Assembly: GCA_029940375.1 (NCBI GenBank)
Contig: JAPYUX010000003.1
Span: 61,971 to 125,970 of the forward strand
Direction of reading: 5' to 3'
DNA: 64,000 nt
Source of the DNA: Dehalococcoidia bacterium
Lineage (GTDB): Bacteria > Chloroflexota > Dehalococcoidia > Lucifugimonadales > Lucifugimonadaceae
A program made the translations under genes and the position numbers. How positions within the stretch are numbered: position 1 is the stretch's first letter; every line of letters starts with the position of its first letter. The notes under the pieces were generated by a model, which saw only the letters and a program-made list of their open reading frames with translations, ran no database searches and had not been told where the DNA came from. Shown piece by piece: positions 53,954-62,236 of this stretch.

Positions 53954-55465
53954 ATGAAAGTAGTAAATTCAAAAGAAATGTTTGATATAGAAAAGCAAGC
54001 ATTGGTATCAGGAATTTCAGAAAGAAAAATGATGAAGAATGCTGCGAAATCCATTGTTAAACATTTAGAAAATTCTCTTAGAATAAATTTGATTGCTGGA
54101 ATCTCTATTTTAGTAGGAAAAGGAAATAATGGAGGAGATGCTATTATAGTAGGGGCTCTTTTATCTCATAAATATAATGTTAAAATTTTCGAAATTTTTA
54201 AAAGATCGGAAGATATTTCTATTACTTTAAAAAGAGAAAAACCTAAAGATACCAATATAGAATTATACGAATTCAATACAAATATGATAAATACAATTAA
54301 ACTTAATATACAAAAAGATAATTTGATTATTGATGGTATTTTAGGTATTGGGGTCAAGAGAAAATTAAATGATAATCTTTCTAAAATTACCAGTCATATC
54401 AATTCTCTTAATTCTTATATTTGTTCAATTGACATACCTACCGGTATAAATTCAGATGATGGAACAATTGATAAAAATTCAATAAGAGCTACTGAAACTT
54501 TGATGCTAGGATATCCCAAAAAAGGGATAGTAAATTCTTCTAATTTTAATTTTATTGGAAGAATCTCAACTCTAGATATAGGAATAGAGAATAATTTATC
54601 TGGAAGGATTAATTTATTAAATTCAGAAAATATAAAAAAAATAGAATTTTCTCAAAAAGAAAATAACCATAAGTATCTGAATGGGAAACTAGTAATTTTA
54701 GCTGGGTCTCGCAATTATATAGGAGCAAATTTATTGTGTAATTATTCAGCCCTAAGAAGTGGAGTAGGATTGATAGCAAATATTCTAAGTAAGGATTTGT
54801 ATCCTTTTCTTGCAGGTAAGATAAATGATGTGATATATTTTGACCAAGATTTCCAAAATGAACAGTCGATACAACATTCTTTGGAAATTATTAACTCTTA
54901 TGACGCAGTTCTTTTGGGTCCAGGACTAGGAACTGAAGAAAAACAATTAGATTTTTATAGAAAAATTCTAATTGGTGGAATAAAAATACCTCTAATTCTT
55001 GATGCGGATGGGATTAAACTTTTAAATATTCAAAACAGAAAATATTTTCCTGATGAGATTATAATTACTCCTCATATTGGAGAAATGTCCCTTTTATCTG
55101 GAATTTCAAAGGAAACTATCACAAAAGATCGATTGAAATGTGCTATTGAAATATCTGAAAAATTGGATGTATATACTGTATTGAAAGGTCCCTGTACTAT
55201 TGTTTCCACACCATTAGGAAATGCTAACTTTTTTCCATGGGTAAATTCAGGATTAGCAAAAGCTGGTAGTGGGGATATTCTTGCGGGTTTAATTGCTGGA
55301 TTTGTTGCTAATAAAAATCTAAAAAATCTTTTACACTCTATTGAATTGGGTGTATATATTCATGGATTTTCTGGTGAATTGACTCGTTCACAAAAAGGAA
55401 AAATTTCTATGAATGCTACAGATATCTTGTATAATATTCCCGAAGCTATCAAGAGCTTTTTTTAA
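53954..55465 (+). CDS. nnr: Bifunctional NAD(P)HX epimerase / dehydratase
   Basis: Repairs hydrated NADH and NADPH. The N-terminal epimerase (1-215) shows MKNAAKSIVKHL, VGKGNNGGDAIIVG, IIDGILGIGVKRKL and SIDIPTGINSDDG. The C-terminal ADP/ATP-dependent dehydratase (225-503) shows GKLVILAGSRNYIGA, LLGPGLGTEEK, LILDADGIKLL, ITPHIGEMSLLSG, VLKGPCTIVST and SGLAKAGSGDILAGLIAGF. 503 aa is normal. The last 17 bases overlap the convergent exporter gene. Confidence 0.94.
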   Translation: MKVVNSKEMFDIEKQALVSGISERKMMKNAAKSIVKHLENSLRINLIAGISILVGKGNNGGDAIIVGALLSHKYNVKIFEIFKRSEDISITLKREKPKDTNIELYEFNTNMINTIKLNIQKDNLIIDGILGIGVKRKLNDNLSKITSHINSLNSYICSIDIPTGINSDDGTIDKNSIRATETLMLGYPKKGIVNSSNFNFIGRISTLDIGIENNLSGRINLLNSENIKKIEFSQKENNHKYLNGKLVILAGSRNYIGANLLCNYSALRSGVGLIANILSKDLYPFLAGKINDVIYFDQDFQNEQSIQHSLEIINSYDAVLLGPGLGTEEKQLDFYRKILIGGIKIPLILDADGIKLLNIQNRKYFPDEIIITPHIGEMSLLSGISKETITKDRLKCAIEISEKLDVYTVLKGPCTIVSTPLGNANFFPWVNSGLAKAGSGDILAGLIAGFVANKNLKNLLHSIELGVYIHGFSGELTRSQKGKISMNATDILYNIPEAIKSFF

Positions 55466-56930
55466 TACGAACATATACAAACGATAAATAAACGGCTGTT
55501 AATAAAGTTAGTATTGAAAAAACAAATGATCCTATGAGAATTTCTTTGAAGACTTCTAATCCTGCAAAGTTTATTTCTTGATTTATTTTTGTTTGTATAG
55601 TCGGATCAAGAGAAAAAACTTGAATCCCTGTCACTAAATCTGCAAATCTTGCAGTTCCAATAGTCGTCATCAAAGACAATCCAAAAATCATTCCTAACAT
55701 TCTTGATAGGGAAATCATTGAAGAAGTTATTCCTCTAATTTTTTCGTTAATCGAAAAAAGTCCAATATTATGGATTGGAACTATAAAAAGACCATAACCA
55801 AGACCTATTATATAGAAAATTATATTCAATTCATTTGTAGGCGTAGAAATATTTTCTGAGTAAAGAAATATACCTGCAGAAGTTAAGCAACTTGCCAATA
55901 TTAAAGTAAATGCTGCACTGAATCTATTTGTCAAAATACCTATAATTGATCCTATTCCTATAAAAGCAGTTAATTTCAATAAAGATAAACCTATAACCAT
56001 AGTGTCTAGTTGATAAAGAGTTGAAGCAGACAGAGGTATTGTAACCATAATAATAATCAAACTAGAACCTATTAATAAATGAGTAATAAAAGCCCAAACA
56101 AACGTTGGATATCTAAATAATTCTTCAGGGATCAAATCTTGCTTTAACTTTGTTAATCTGTAAAACACAGTTATAACTAAAATTAATAAAATACTTATTA
56201 AAACAATTTGTCCTAGATCAAGAACTTTAAACTCTGAAATAATAATTGTAGAAACAATCAAAATAAGTGAAAATAAAATTGTATCAATTAGTTTGATCTT
56301 CATGGAATGCTTATTACTTTTGGGCATATACATAATCATGACTATCATTAATAACGAAAGTGGAATATTTATATAAAAAGCACCTGGCCAGTTCCATATT
56401 TTTAGTATAAGACTTCCCCATAAGGGTCCAATCACCCCCCCTGCTTCAGCAGATGCTCCTATTAATCCAAAACCATATATCCAATATTTTTTTTCTAGAA
56501 TTATTGAAACTGTAGCTATAGAAATTGGAACAATTGCTCCTCCACCCATAGCTTGTAAAAATCTAAAAATTATTAACCAATTTAATTTCGAAGGAAAAAT
56601 ACTCATTTCTGGGATATTAACTGTTATTGCAACTAAAAAGGAACCCATAGAAAAAAACAATAATGAACTAATCAATGTAGTTCTGTAACCATATTTATCA
56701 CAAATTTTTCCTGCTATAGGCATGACAATAGTAAATCCCAATAAATATGAAGTGATGGTCCAAGAGACTTTATTTAATTCTCCAACGGCTATTCCAAGAT
56801 CTACTGTCATGCTTGGAAGTAAAGTAACTATGACTGTCTGATCATCTGCTGCAATAAATACAGAAAAACACAATATAAATATATAGAAAATTTTTTTATT
56901 TGTACTTATTTGATTAATGGTTCTTTCCAT
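55449..56930 (-). CDS. DHA2-type 14-helix MFS exporter, P55-like
   Basis: 493 aa with about 14 membrane segments, EmrB/QacA architecture. The N-terminus ends helix 1 as FIAADDQTVIVTLLPSMTVDLG; loop 2-3 GKICDKYGYRTTL; helix 5 region GASAEAGGVIGPLWGSLIL. Its ATG lies within the last codons of an LprG/LppX-like lipoprotein (25-base overlap). In mycobacteria the same pair, lprG and Rv1410c (P55), moves triacylglycerol or glycolipids across the cell envelope; a similar role is a hypothesis here. A multidrug exporter is the alternative. Confidence 0.85.
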   Translation of the reverse strand: MERTINQISTNKKIFYIFILCFSVFIAADDQTVIVTLLPSMTVDLGIAVGELNKVSWTITSYLLGFTIVMPIAGKICDKYGYRTTLISSLLFFSMGSFLVAITVNIPEMSIFPSKLNWLIIFRFLQAMGGGAIVPISIATVSIILEKKYWIYGFGLIGASAEAGGVIGPLWGSLILKIWNWPGAFYINIPLSLLMIVMIMYMPKSNKHSMKIKLIDTILFSLILIVSTIIISEFKVLDLGQIVLISILLILVITVFYRLTKLKQDLIPEELFRYPTFVWAFITHLLIGSSLIIIMVTIPLSASTLYQLDTMVIGLSLLKLTAFIGIGSIIGILTNRFSAAFTLILASCLTSAGIFLYSENISTPTNELNIIFYIIGLGYGLFIVPIHNIGLFSINEKIRGITSSMISLSRMLGMIFGLSLMTTIGTARFADLVTGIQVFSLDPTIQTKINQEINFAGLEVFKEILIGSFVFSILTLLTAVYLSFVYVRIKKSS

Positions 56931-57667
56931 TCTATAGCCTTATCCCAATTGTAAAATTTTATTGTTCTAACAGTATCTAGTGTGTCTTTTGGTTGTACCT
57001 CACCTATAATATTTACCTTGCGAATTTCACCATTTGGTGAAATTAATAATTCAATTTTTACAGATTTGTCTGGAATAATCATTTCTCCTACAAGAGATTT
57101 TAGATCGTTTGAAATTATAGTAGCTGAAATATTATATGAATTATCATCGTAAGATTTTATTTCACTAGATTTAATTTTTGTTATTATATCCACTATTATT
57201 TGTATTGGATTTACTTCTTTGAATGGATTGTCAGAATTTGGGATCTCTCCCCATTTATTAGAAATTGGATTTGTAATCCAAAATTTTTCATCAAAAGTTA
57301 AATATGATAATTTTAGGAGAAAATCATTCGATATTATTTCAGCATTGATTAATATTTTATTTGGTTTTTGTATTTTTCCTTTTGCTTTACTAATATTCAA
57401 ATTCCCTGGAAGAAGGGTATAACCATTACTGTGTGTCAAAGTGAATTCAAAGGTTTTTGCTTGATTTACAAAGATTTTAGAAATGTTGATAATTTCTTCG
57501 GAAGAGTAAGTAACCTTACTTTGAGAATTACAACCAATCATAAGAATTACAAATAAGCTAATCCAAAGCAAAGTATTTTTTTGAATCAGTATCTTTCCAA
57601 AATTTAATATAATGTTTACATTTGATTTTATAATTCTTATTTTATGCCTCTCTTTCGAAAATATCAC
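56906..57667 (-). CDS. LprG/LppX-like lipoprotein
   Basis: Secreted lipoprotein with signal region NTLLWISLFVILMIGC (lipobox MIGC). The mature part matches the LppX_LprAFG pattern: QAKTFEFTLTHSNG, LNISKAKGKIQKPNKILINAEI, KFWITNPISNKWGEIPN and repeated beta strands forming a lipid-holding half-barrel. The frame opens at GTG 57667, which leaves a 45-residue pre-Cys region. ATT at 57584-57586, six bases after TTGGAAAG, would give a normal 18-residue signal (MQKNTLL...C). Directly coupled to the 14-helix MFS exporter. Confidence 0.75.
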   Translation of the reverse strand: MIFSKERHKIRIIKSNVNIILNFGKILIQKNTLLWISLFVILMIGCNSQSKVTYSSEEIINISKIFVNQAKTFEFTLTHSNGYTLLPGNLNISKAKGKIQKPNKILINAEIISNDFLLKLSYLTFDEKFWITNPISNKWGEIPNSDNPFKEVNPIQIIVDIITKIKSSEIKSYDDNSYNISATIISNDLKSLVGEMIIPDKSVKIELLISPNGEIRKVNIIGEVQPKDTLDTVRTIKFYNWDKAIEWKEPLIK

Positions 57668-57803
57668 TATCTTATTTAAATATAATTTTTTTATAAATAA
57701 ACTAGATTATTTAAGATTTTATAACATTTTTAGAATCTGTTTGTTCTGATAATTTAGTAAAAGATCTCTCTATACTTAAATAAAAAAAATGATTATTTTC
57801 TAG

Positions 57804-57809
57804 TATAAT
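57804..57809 (+). promoter_or_regulatory. -10 element of the riboswitch transcript
   Basis: Perfect TATAAT. The expected start, near 57815, coincides with the 5' side of the TPP aptamer. No clear -35 is seen (TAAAAA at 57781 is 17 bases upstream and poor). Confidence 0.5.
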
Positions 57810-57814
57810 GTAAT

Positions 57815-57900
57815 ATATCTTGGGGAGCTTTACAGCTGAGAGGGTAAAATTCCGACCCATCAAACCTGAACTAGATAATTCTAGCGGAGGGAAAAAATAG
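57815..57900 (+). ncRNA. TPP riboswitch (THI element)
   Basis: All conserved blocks are present in order: GGGGAGC (57822-57828), CTGAGAGGG (57836-57844), GACCC (57854-57858), ACCTGA (57864-57869), a CTAG...CTAG stem (57871-57884), and GCGGAGGGA (57884-57892). It binds thiamine diphosphate and lowers expression of the transporter that follows. No terminator hairpin lies between aptamer and gene. The GGAGGG at 57886-57891 is inside the aptamer and is also the only Shine-Dalgarno sequence, so ligand binding can hide it directly. Confidence 0.96.
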
Positions 57901-58658
57901 ATAAGAATATATCAAAAAATATTTTACTTGAAAACGTATCTTTCAAATTTTCTGAAACTTGGCTAATAAGGAACTTGTCGTTTAATTTTGAAGAAAATAA
58001 AACTACAACAATCTTAGGTCACAGTGGCTGTGGCAAAAGCACTCTATTAAAATTAATATCAGGCATTATAGATCCTAATGAAGGTACCATAACCGTTGAA
58101 AACACATCCGAAAGACTTGGTAAAATAGCATATATGCAACAAAGGGACTTACTTTTCAATTGGCTAACTGTGAAAGAAAATGCAATTTTACCATTGAGAA
58201 TTATGGGAACGTACAAAGATTTCTCTGACTCTGATGTTTTACAAAAAGCAAAAGTTTTGGGGATTGAAAATATATTAGACTATTATCCACAGCAATTATC
58301 AGGAGGGATGAAACAAAGAGTTGCTTTTCTTAGGACAATTTTACAAGACTCTGATTTTATTTTACTTGATGAACCATTCGCTTCATTGGATGCTATTAGA
58401 AGATTAGAATTATACAATTGGATTGAGAATATTAAAGAGAAAATAAACAAGTCTTTTATACTAGTAACTCATGATATAGAAGAAGCAATTTATTTGTCAG
58501 ACATTGTAATTATTATGCTTCCTGGTTCAAATAATTTCATACATGTTAAAAACATTACGATTCCCCATCCCCGCAAGAATGCAATAATAACTAGTGAAAA
58601 GTTTGTTAAATATAAAAAACAATTATTGGAAGAGTTACAAAATGTTAAAAATTATTAA
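57897..58658 (+). CDS. ABC transporter ATPase for thiamine precursor uptake (ThiZ-like), non-canonical start
   Basis: SsuB/TauB/ThiZ-type ATPase: Walker A GHSGCGKST (about 41-49), Q-loop AYMQQRDLLFNWL, signature LSGGMKQR, Walker B FILLDEPFASLD, H-loop LVTHD. The conserved first strand and A-loop (ILLENVSFKFSETWLIRN) lie upstream of the first possible TTG (57975), but after an in-frame TAG at 57882-57884 and with no ATG, GTG, TTG or CTG between. ATA at 57897 lies five bases after GGAGGG and is the best-placed codon; ATT at 57921 is another candidate. Following genes are its permease and binding protein. Confidence 0.9.
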   Translation: MDKNISKNILLENVSFKFSETWLIRNLSFNFEENKTTTILGHSGCGKSTLLKLISGIIDPNEGTITVENTSERLGKIAYMQQRDLLFNWLTVKENAILPLRIMGTYKDFSDSDVLQKAKVLGIENILDYYPQQLSGGMKQRVAFLRTILQDSDFILLDEPFASLDAIRRLELYNWIENIKEKINKSFILVTHDIEEAIYLSDIVIIMLPGSNNFIHVKNITIPHPRKNAIITSEKFVKYKKQLLEELQNVKNY

Positions 58659-59418
58659 CAAATTATTTAATTATTTTTTAGAATGGTACATGGCCATAAT
58701 AATTTTTTTGATTTTAATTGTATTTTGGCAACTATTATCATATTTCAAATTGATTGAACCTTGGCTTTTACCTTCTCCAATAGATATCATAAAAGAACTT
58801 ATAAATTCCAAGAAATTTATGTTTTATCACACAGGTGTAACTGCAATAGAAGTAATTTCAGGTTTCTCATTAGCCATTTTGTTGGGATCTATTTTTGGTT
58901 TAATGATGAATTTATCTAAAGTTTTACAAAAATCATTATTACCATATATAATTGCTTCACAGGTAATCCCCATATTCGCTCTAGCTCCAATTTTAATTGT
59001 TTGGTTTGGAGCAGGATTTATTTCCAAAATTATAGTTGTTTTCCTTATTTCATTTTTCCCGATTGTTATTGGAGTGTTTGATGGTTTAAAAAACTATGAT
59101 ACTGACATGGAAAATCTCTTGAAAACAATGGGTGCAAATAAAATACAAATATATTTAAAATTAAGAATAAAATTAGCTTTACCATCATTATTTTCAGGAA
59201 TTAAGGTTTCTTCTGTTAGTTCAGTTATAGGAGCAGTTGTAGCAGAATGGATTGGATCAAAGGCTGGTTTAGGCTGGATTATGAAAGTTTCAGGTCCACT
59301 TTTTCAAACAGATAGAGTTTTTGCTTCGATTTTGCTTTTATCAATATTTGCATCTATCTTATTCTATGTTGTTAAGCTTATAGAAATTAATTTATCTACA
59401 ATAAATAAAGGTGTGTGA
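58642..59418 (+). CDS. ABC transporter permease, ThiX-like
   Basis: Six-segment permease of the SsuC/TauC/ThiX group, 258 aa. The EAA loop is MENLLKTMGANKIQIYLKLRIKLALPSLFSGIK; early helices contain FWQLLSYFKLIEPWLLPSPIDIIKEL. ATG at 58642 follows GGAAGAG and overlaps the ATPase stop by 17 bases; an upstream frame start at 58594 lies inside the ATPase gene. Together with the TPP riboswitch it is assigned to import of a thiamine pyrimidine precursor. Confidence 0.92.
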   Translation: MLKIINKLFNYFLEWYMAIIIFLILIVFWQLLSYFKLIEPWLLPSPIDIIKELINSKKFMFYHTGVTAIEVISGFSLAILLGSIFGLMMNLSKVLQKSLLPYIIASQVIPIFALAPILIVWFGAGFISKIIVVFLISFFPIVIGVFDGLKNYDTDMENLLKTMGANKIQIYLKLRIKLALPSLFSGIKVSSVSSVIGAVVAEWIGSKAGLGWIMKVSGPLFQTDRVFASILLLSIFASILFYVVKLIEINLSTINKGV

Positions 59419-59419
59419 C

Positions 59420-60379
59420 ATGAAAATTATTATAATTTTATTATCTATTTTTATTATATTTTTCGGCTGTGAAAATAATAATAAAATTTCTTTAGCATTG
59501 GATTGGTATCCGAATTCTAATCATGCAGGTATTTATTCTGCTTTAGAAGAAGGTTACTTTGACGAAGAAAATTTAAATATAGAGATTTATACACCATCGG
59601 ATCCTACTGCGATAATTGTATCAGTTGCTTCTGGAAGAGATGAATTTGGATTATCTTATGCTCCTGATATTTTACAAGCGCAGTCTGTTGGACTAGAAAT
59701 AGTTTCTGTTTTGAGTATAGCTCAACATCCTTTAAACTCAATTATGACTCTGAGAGAAAGAAAAATAAATTCACCCAAAGATCTAAAAGGATTAACAATT
59801 GGATATCCAGGAATACCTTCGAATAAAGCAATGTTAGAAACGTTACTTAATTCAGAAGGATTAACAATCGATGATGTAGAAATATTGGACGTAGGTTTTG
59901 AATTAGTTAGAGCTTTAATATCTGGATCTGTCGATGCAATAATTGGTGCTTATTGGACTCATGAATCAATCGTCATGGAATTGCAAGGATTTGAAATTGA
60001 CGTTATGAGATTAGAAGAATGGGGAGTGCCTGATTATTACGAATTAGTACTAATCGTTAATAAAGATTTCCTTGATAATAATGATTATGTGGTTGAGAAA
60101 ATGATTTCAGCTTTATCACAAGGTTACCAGTATGCAACAGATCATCCACAAGACTCTATTAATTCAATCATTAAAATTGCAGGTAAAGAAATAGTAGAGG
60201 AAGATGTGGAACAAAAAGGTATAAAATTACTTATACCGATATGGAATGATAGTACTCAGTTCGGTTATCAAGATTTAAATAAATGGGAAGAAACATATAA
60301 TTGGATGAAAAAAAATCATTTTCTTGAAAATGATTTTAATATAAAAGATTTTATCTACACAAAATATTCAAATCAGTAG
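59420..60379 (+). CDS. Thiamine-precursor-binding lipoprotein, ThiY/NMT1-like
   Basis: 319 aa. Signal peptide with lipobox FFGC, so membrane-anchored. The NMT1/THI5-like fold: ALDWYPNSNHAGIYSALEEGYFDEENLNIEI, SGRDEFGLSYAPDILQAQ, LKGLTIGYPGIPSNKAM, LISGSVDAIIGAYWTHESI and WGVPDYYELVLIVNKDFL. This pattern fits the ThiY group, which binds formylaminopyrimidine or hydroxymethylpyrimidine. It begins one base after the permease stop. ThiD at 62237 could phosphorylate the imported pyrimidine. Confidence 0.92.
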   Translation: MKIIIILLSIFIIFFGCENNNKISLALDWYPNSNHAGIYSALEEGYFDEENLNIEIYTPSDPTAIIVSVASGRDEFGLSYAPDILQAQSVGLEIVSVLSIAQHPLNSIMTLRERKINSPKDLKGLTIGYPGIPSNKAMLETLLNSEGLTIDDVEILDVGFELVRALISGSVDAIIGAYWTHESIVMELQGFEIDVMRLEEWGVPDYYELVLIVNKDFLDNNDYVVEKMISALSQGYQYATDHPQDSINSIIKIAGKEIVEEDVEQKGIKLLIPIWNDSTQFGYQDLNKWEETYNWMKKNHFLENDFNIKDFIYTKYSNQ

Positions 60380-61263
60380 CTTTTTTTTGGATAAATTAAA
60401 TGTCCTGTAAGTGCAGTATTTTCTATTTTATATAATTTTCCTGTTCCAAAAGTTACAAAGAGTGTATCAAGGTTTCTCCCTCCAAAAGTACAGTTTGTTG
60501 GTATATCACTTGGAACTTCATGTGTTTCTAATACGCGACCATTTTTATCAAAAATATATATAAGAGGACCTGGTCCTGATGAGTAAAAACCAGCAGTAGC
60601 AACAATTAAATTATTTGATGTCAAAGTCATTCCATCAATACCTCTACTTATACCAAAATCATGAAGGATTTTATAATTACCTAATAAGCCATTCGAAAGA
60701 ATTTCATAAGAGCGCAATTCACGATTATATTTTTTATCATATGGACTTTCAGCAACAAATAAAGTTTTTTGATCTAATGATAATAAAACTCCATTAGGTT
60801 TTTTTGTATCTAGAGTCACTGGATCAATGTTCCATAATCCACCGAAATTACTAGTTATAAGATAAACATTTTCGCCTGGCTGATTATTTTTTTTGTTTTT
60901 GGTATAGTTTGGATCAGAAAAATAGATTTTGTTATCGGAAGATATTGCTATATCATTAGGCCAATTTAGATTTTTTGCGTTATGATTTTCAACAATTACT
61001 TCTCTAGCTTTTGTCTTATAATTTATTTTTGATATAGAATGATTTCCTCCTTCACAAACCCATAAATCTCCATTGCGATCAAATTGCATACCATTTGCTT
61101 CATAAGTATTATCTCTAAATAATCTGATGTTATTATCTGTAAAATTATACTCGTAAGTTTTATTATCATAACATTCGTTATAAATTAAAGATTCCCCTGT
61201 CCATACTGGTCCCTCAAGAAGAGAATCATGTTCAGCAAGAAGTTCCCAATTCCAATTAATCAT
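60373..61263 (-). CDS. SMP-30/gluconolactonase-like propeller, copy 1
   Basis: 296 aa six-bladed propeller. Metal and core motifs: LLEGPVWTGESLIYNE (Glu), ANGMQFDRNGDLWVCEGGNH, LNWPNDIAISSDNKIYFSDPNY (Asn), KPNGVLLSLDQKTLFVAES, and RGIDGMTLTSNNLIVATAG (Asp). No signal peptide, so cytoplasmic. It hydrolyses sugar lactones or related esters; substrate unknown. It shares the whole layout with the gene directly upstream at 61279. Confidence 0.88.
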   Translation of the reverse strand: MINWNWELLAEHDSLLEGPVWTGESLIYNECYDNKTYEYNFTDNNIRLFRDNTYEANGMQFDRNGDLWVCEGGNHSISKINYKTKAREVIVENHNAKNLNWPNDIAISSDNKIYFSDPNYTKNKKNNQPGENVYLITSNFGGLWNIDPVTLDTKKPNGVLLSLDQKTLFVAESPYDKKYNRELRSYEILSNGLLGNYKILHDFGISRGIDGMTLTSNNLIVATAGFYSSGPGPLIYIFDKNGRVLETHEVPSDIPTNCTFGGRNLDTLFVTFGTGKLYKIENTALTGHLIYPKKSY

Positions 61264-61278
61264 TTTAATTCCTTTTAG

Positions 61279-62142
61279 TTATGGCCATAAAATATAACCA
61301 TTTAAGTCAGTTTCAGCTACTAATAAATGTCCCTCTATACTAGTTACATATAATTTATTTCCAACTAATGTACAATTCGTTGGTCTTTCGCAAGGAGTTG
61401 GATGAGTTTCAATGATTCTTCCTTTATTATCAAAAATGGTTATATTGCCTCCAGGACCAGATATTTCCCAGCCAGTGCAAGCAACAATTAGACCGTCATC
61501 ACTTAAAGTCATTCCATCAATTCCTCTATGTGGTCCAAAATCATGTAAGACTTTCATTTCATTTAAACTGCCATCTTTATTTACTTTGTAAGACCTTAAC
61601 TCTCTTTTTTGATCGGCTCGATAATCTGATTGTGCTACATATAATTCATCATAATTTTTAGAAAATAAAAGACCATTGGGCATTGATGTGTCAAAAGTTC
61701 TCCTAAAAGTCTTATATGAACCATCTTCCATCGGTTCTGCAGATATTATCGCAGAATACATTAATCCTACTTCGGGATTTATATCGCCAACTCTATCAGA
61801 AAAATAAATTGAACCAGAAGGAGTTATTGCAAGATCATTTGGACTATTTATTTTTTTATTATCATGAGAGTCGACTATACATTCTTTTTTACCTGTTTCA
61901 TGATAAATGGAAAGTTGTCTTCTCATGCCTTCACATGCAAACAATTTTCCATCTTTATTAAAATTCAATCCATTTGCTCCGCCTGTATCTTTGAAAAGTT
62001 CATTTAATTCGTTGGTATCTGGATTAAATGAAAGAATACGATTCTGAGATATGTTAGAAAAAAGTAACAGACTCCCGTTCCAACATGCTCCCTCAGTAAT
62101 CGTACCTATTTTTGGAATAACTTCATTAAATGTCCAAGACAT
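61279..62142 (-). CDS. SMP-30/gluconolactonase-like propeller, copy 2
   Basis: 287 aa. Same sequence plan as the neighbour: ITEGACWNGSLLLFSN (Glu), GGANGLNFNKDGKLFACEG, INSPNDLAITPSGSIYFSD (Asn), MPNGLLFSKNYDELYVAQS, HRGIDGMTLSDDGLIVACTG (Asp). The pair reads as one unit, copy 2 first with a 15-base gap, and is clearly the product of tandem duplication. They are diverged enough that different lactones are likely. Confidence 0.88.
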   Translation of the reverse strand: MSWTFNEVIPKIGTITEGACWNGSLLLFSNISQNRILSFNPDTNELNELFKDTGGANGLNFNKDGKLFACEGMRRQLSIYHETGKKECIVDSHDNKKINSPNDLAITPSGSIYFSDRVGDINPEVGLMYSAIISAEPMEDGSYKTFRRTFDTSMPNGLLFSKNYDELYVAQSDYRADQKRELRSYKVNKDGSLNEMKVLHDFGPHRGIDGMTLSDDGLIVACTGWEISGPGGNITIFDNKGRIIETHPTPCERPTNCTLVGNKLYVTSIEGHLLVAETDLNGYILWP

Positions 62143-62187
62143 ATAACCTCTTTCAAAATAAAATATATAAAAGTATTTTACAAAGAT

Positions 62188-62211
62188 TAAACTATTTGTA
62201 AATTTAGTTTA
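62188..62211. repeat. Short dyad in the divergent region before thiD
   Basis: TAAACTA (62188-62194) and TAGTTTA (62205-62211) are inverted copies, 10 bases apart, followed by TATTTTTTATTT. The dyad lies between the divergent lactonase pair and thiD. It may be an operator or a weak structure; AT-rich sequence makes chance likely. Confidence 0.3.
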
Positions 62212-62236
62212 TATTTTTTATTTAAAAAGAAAAAAA

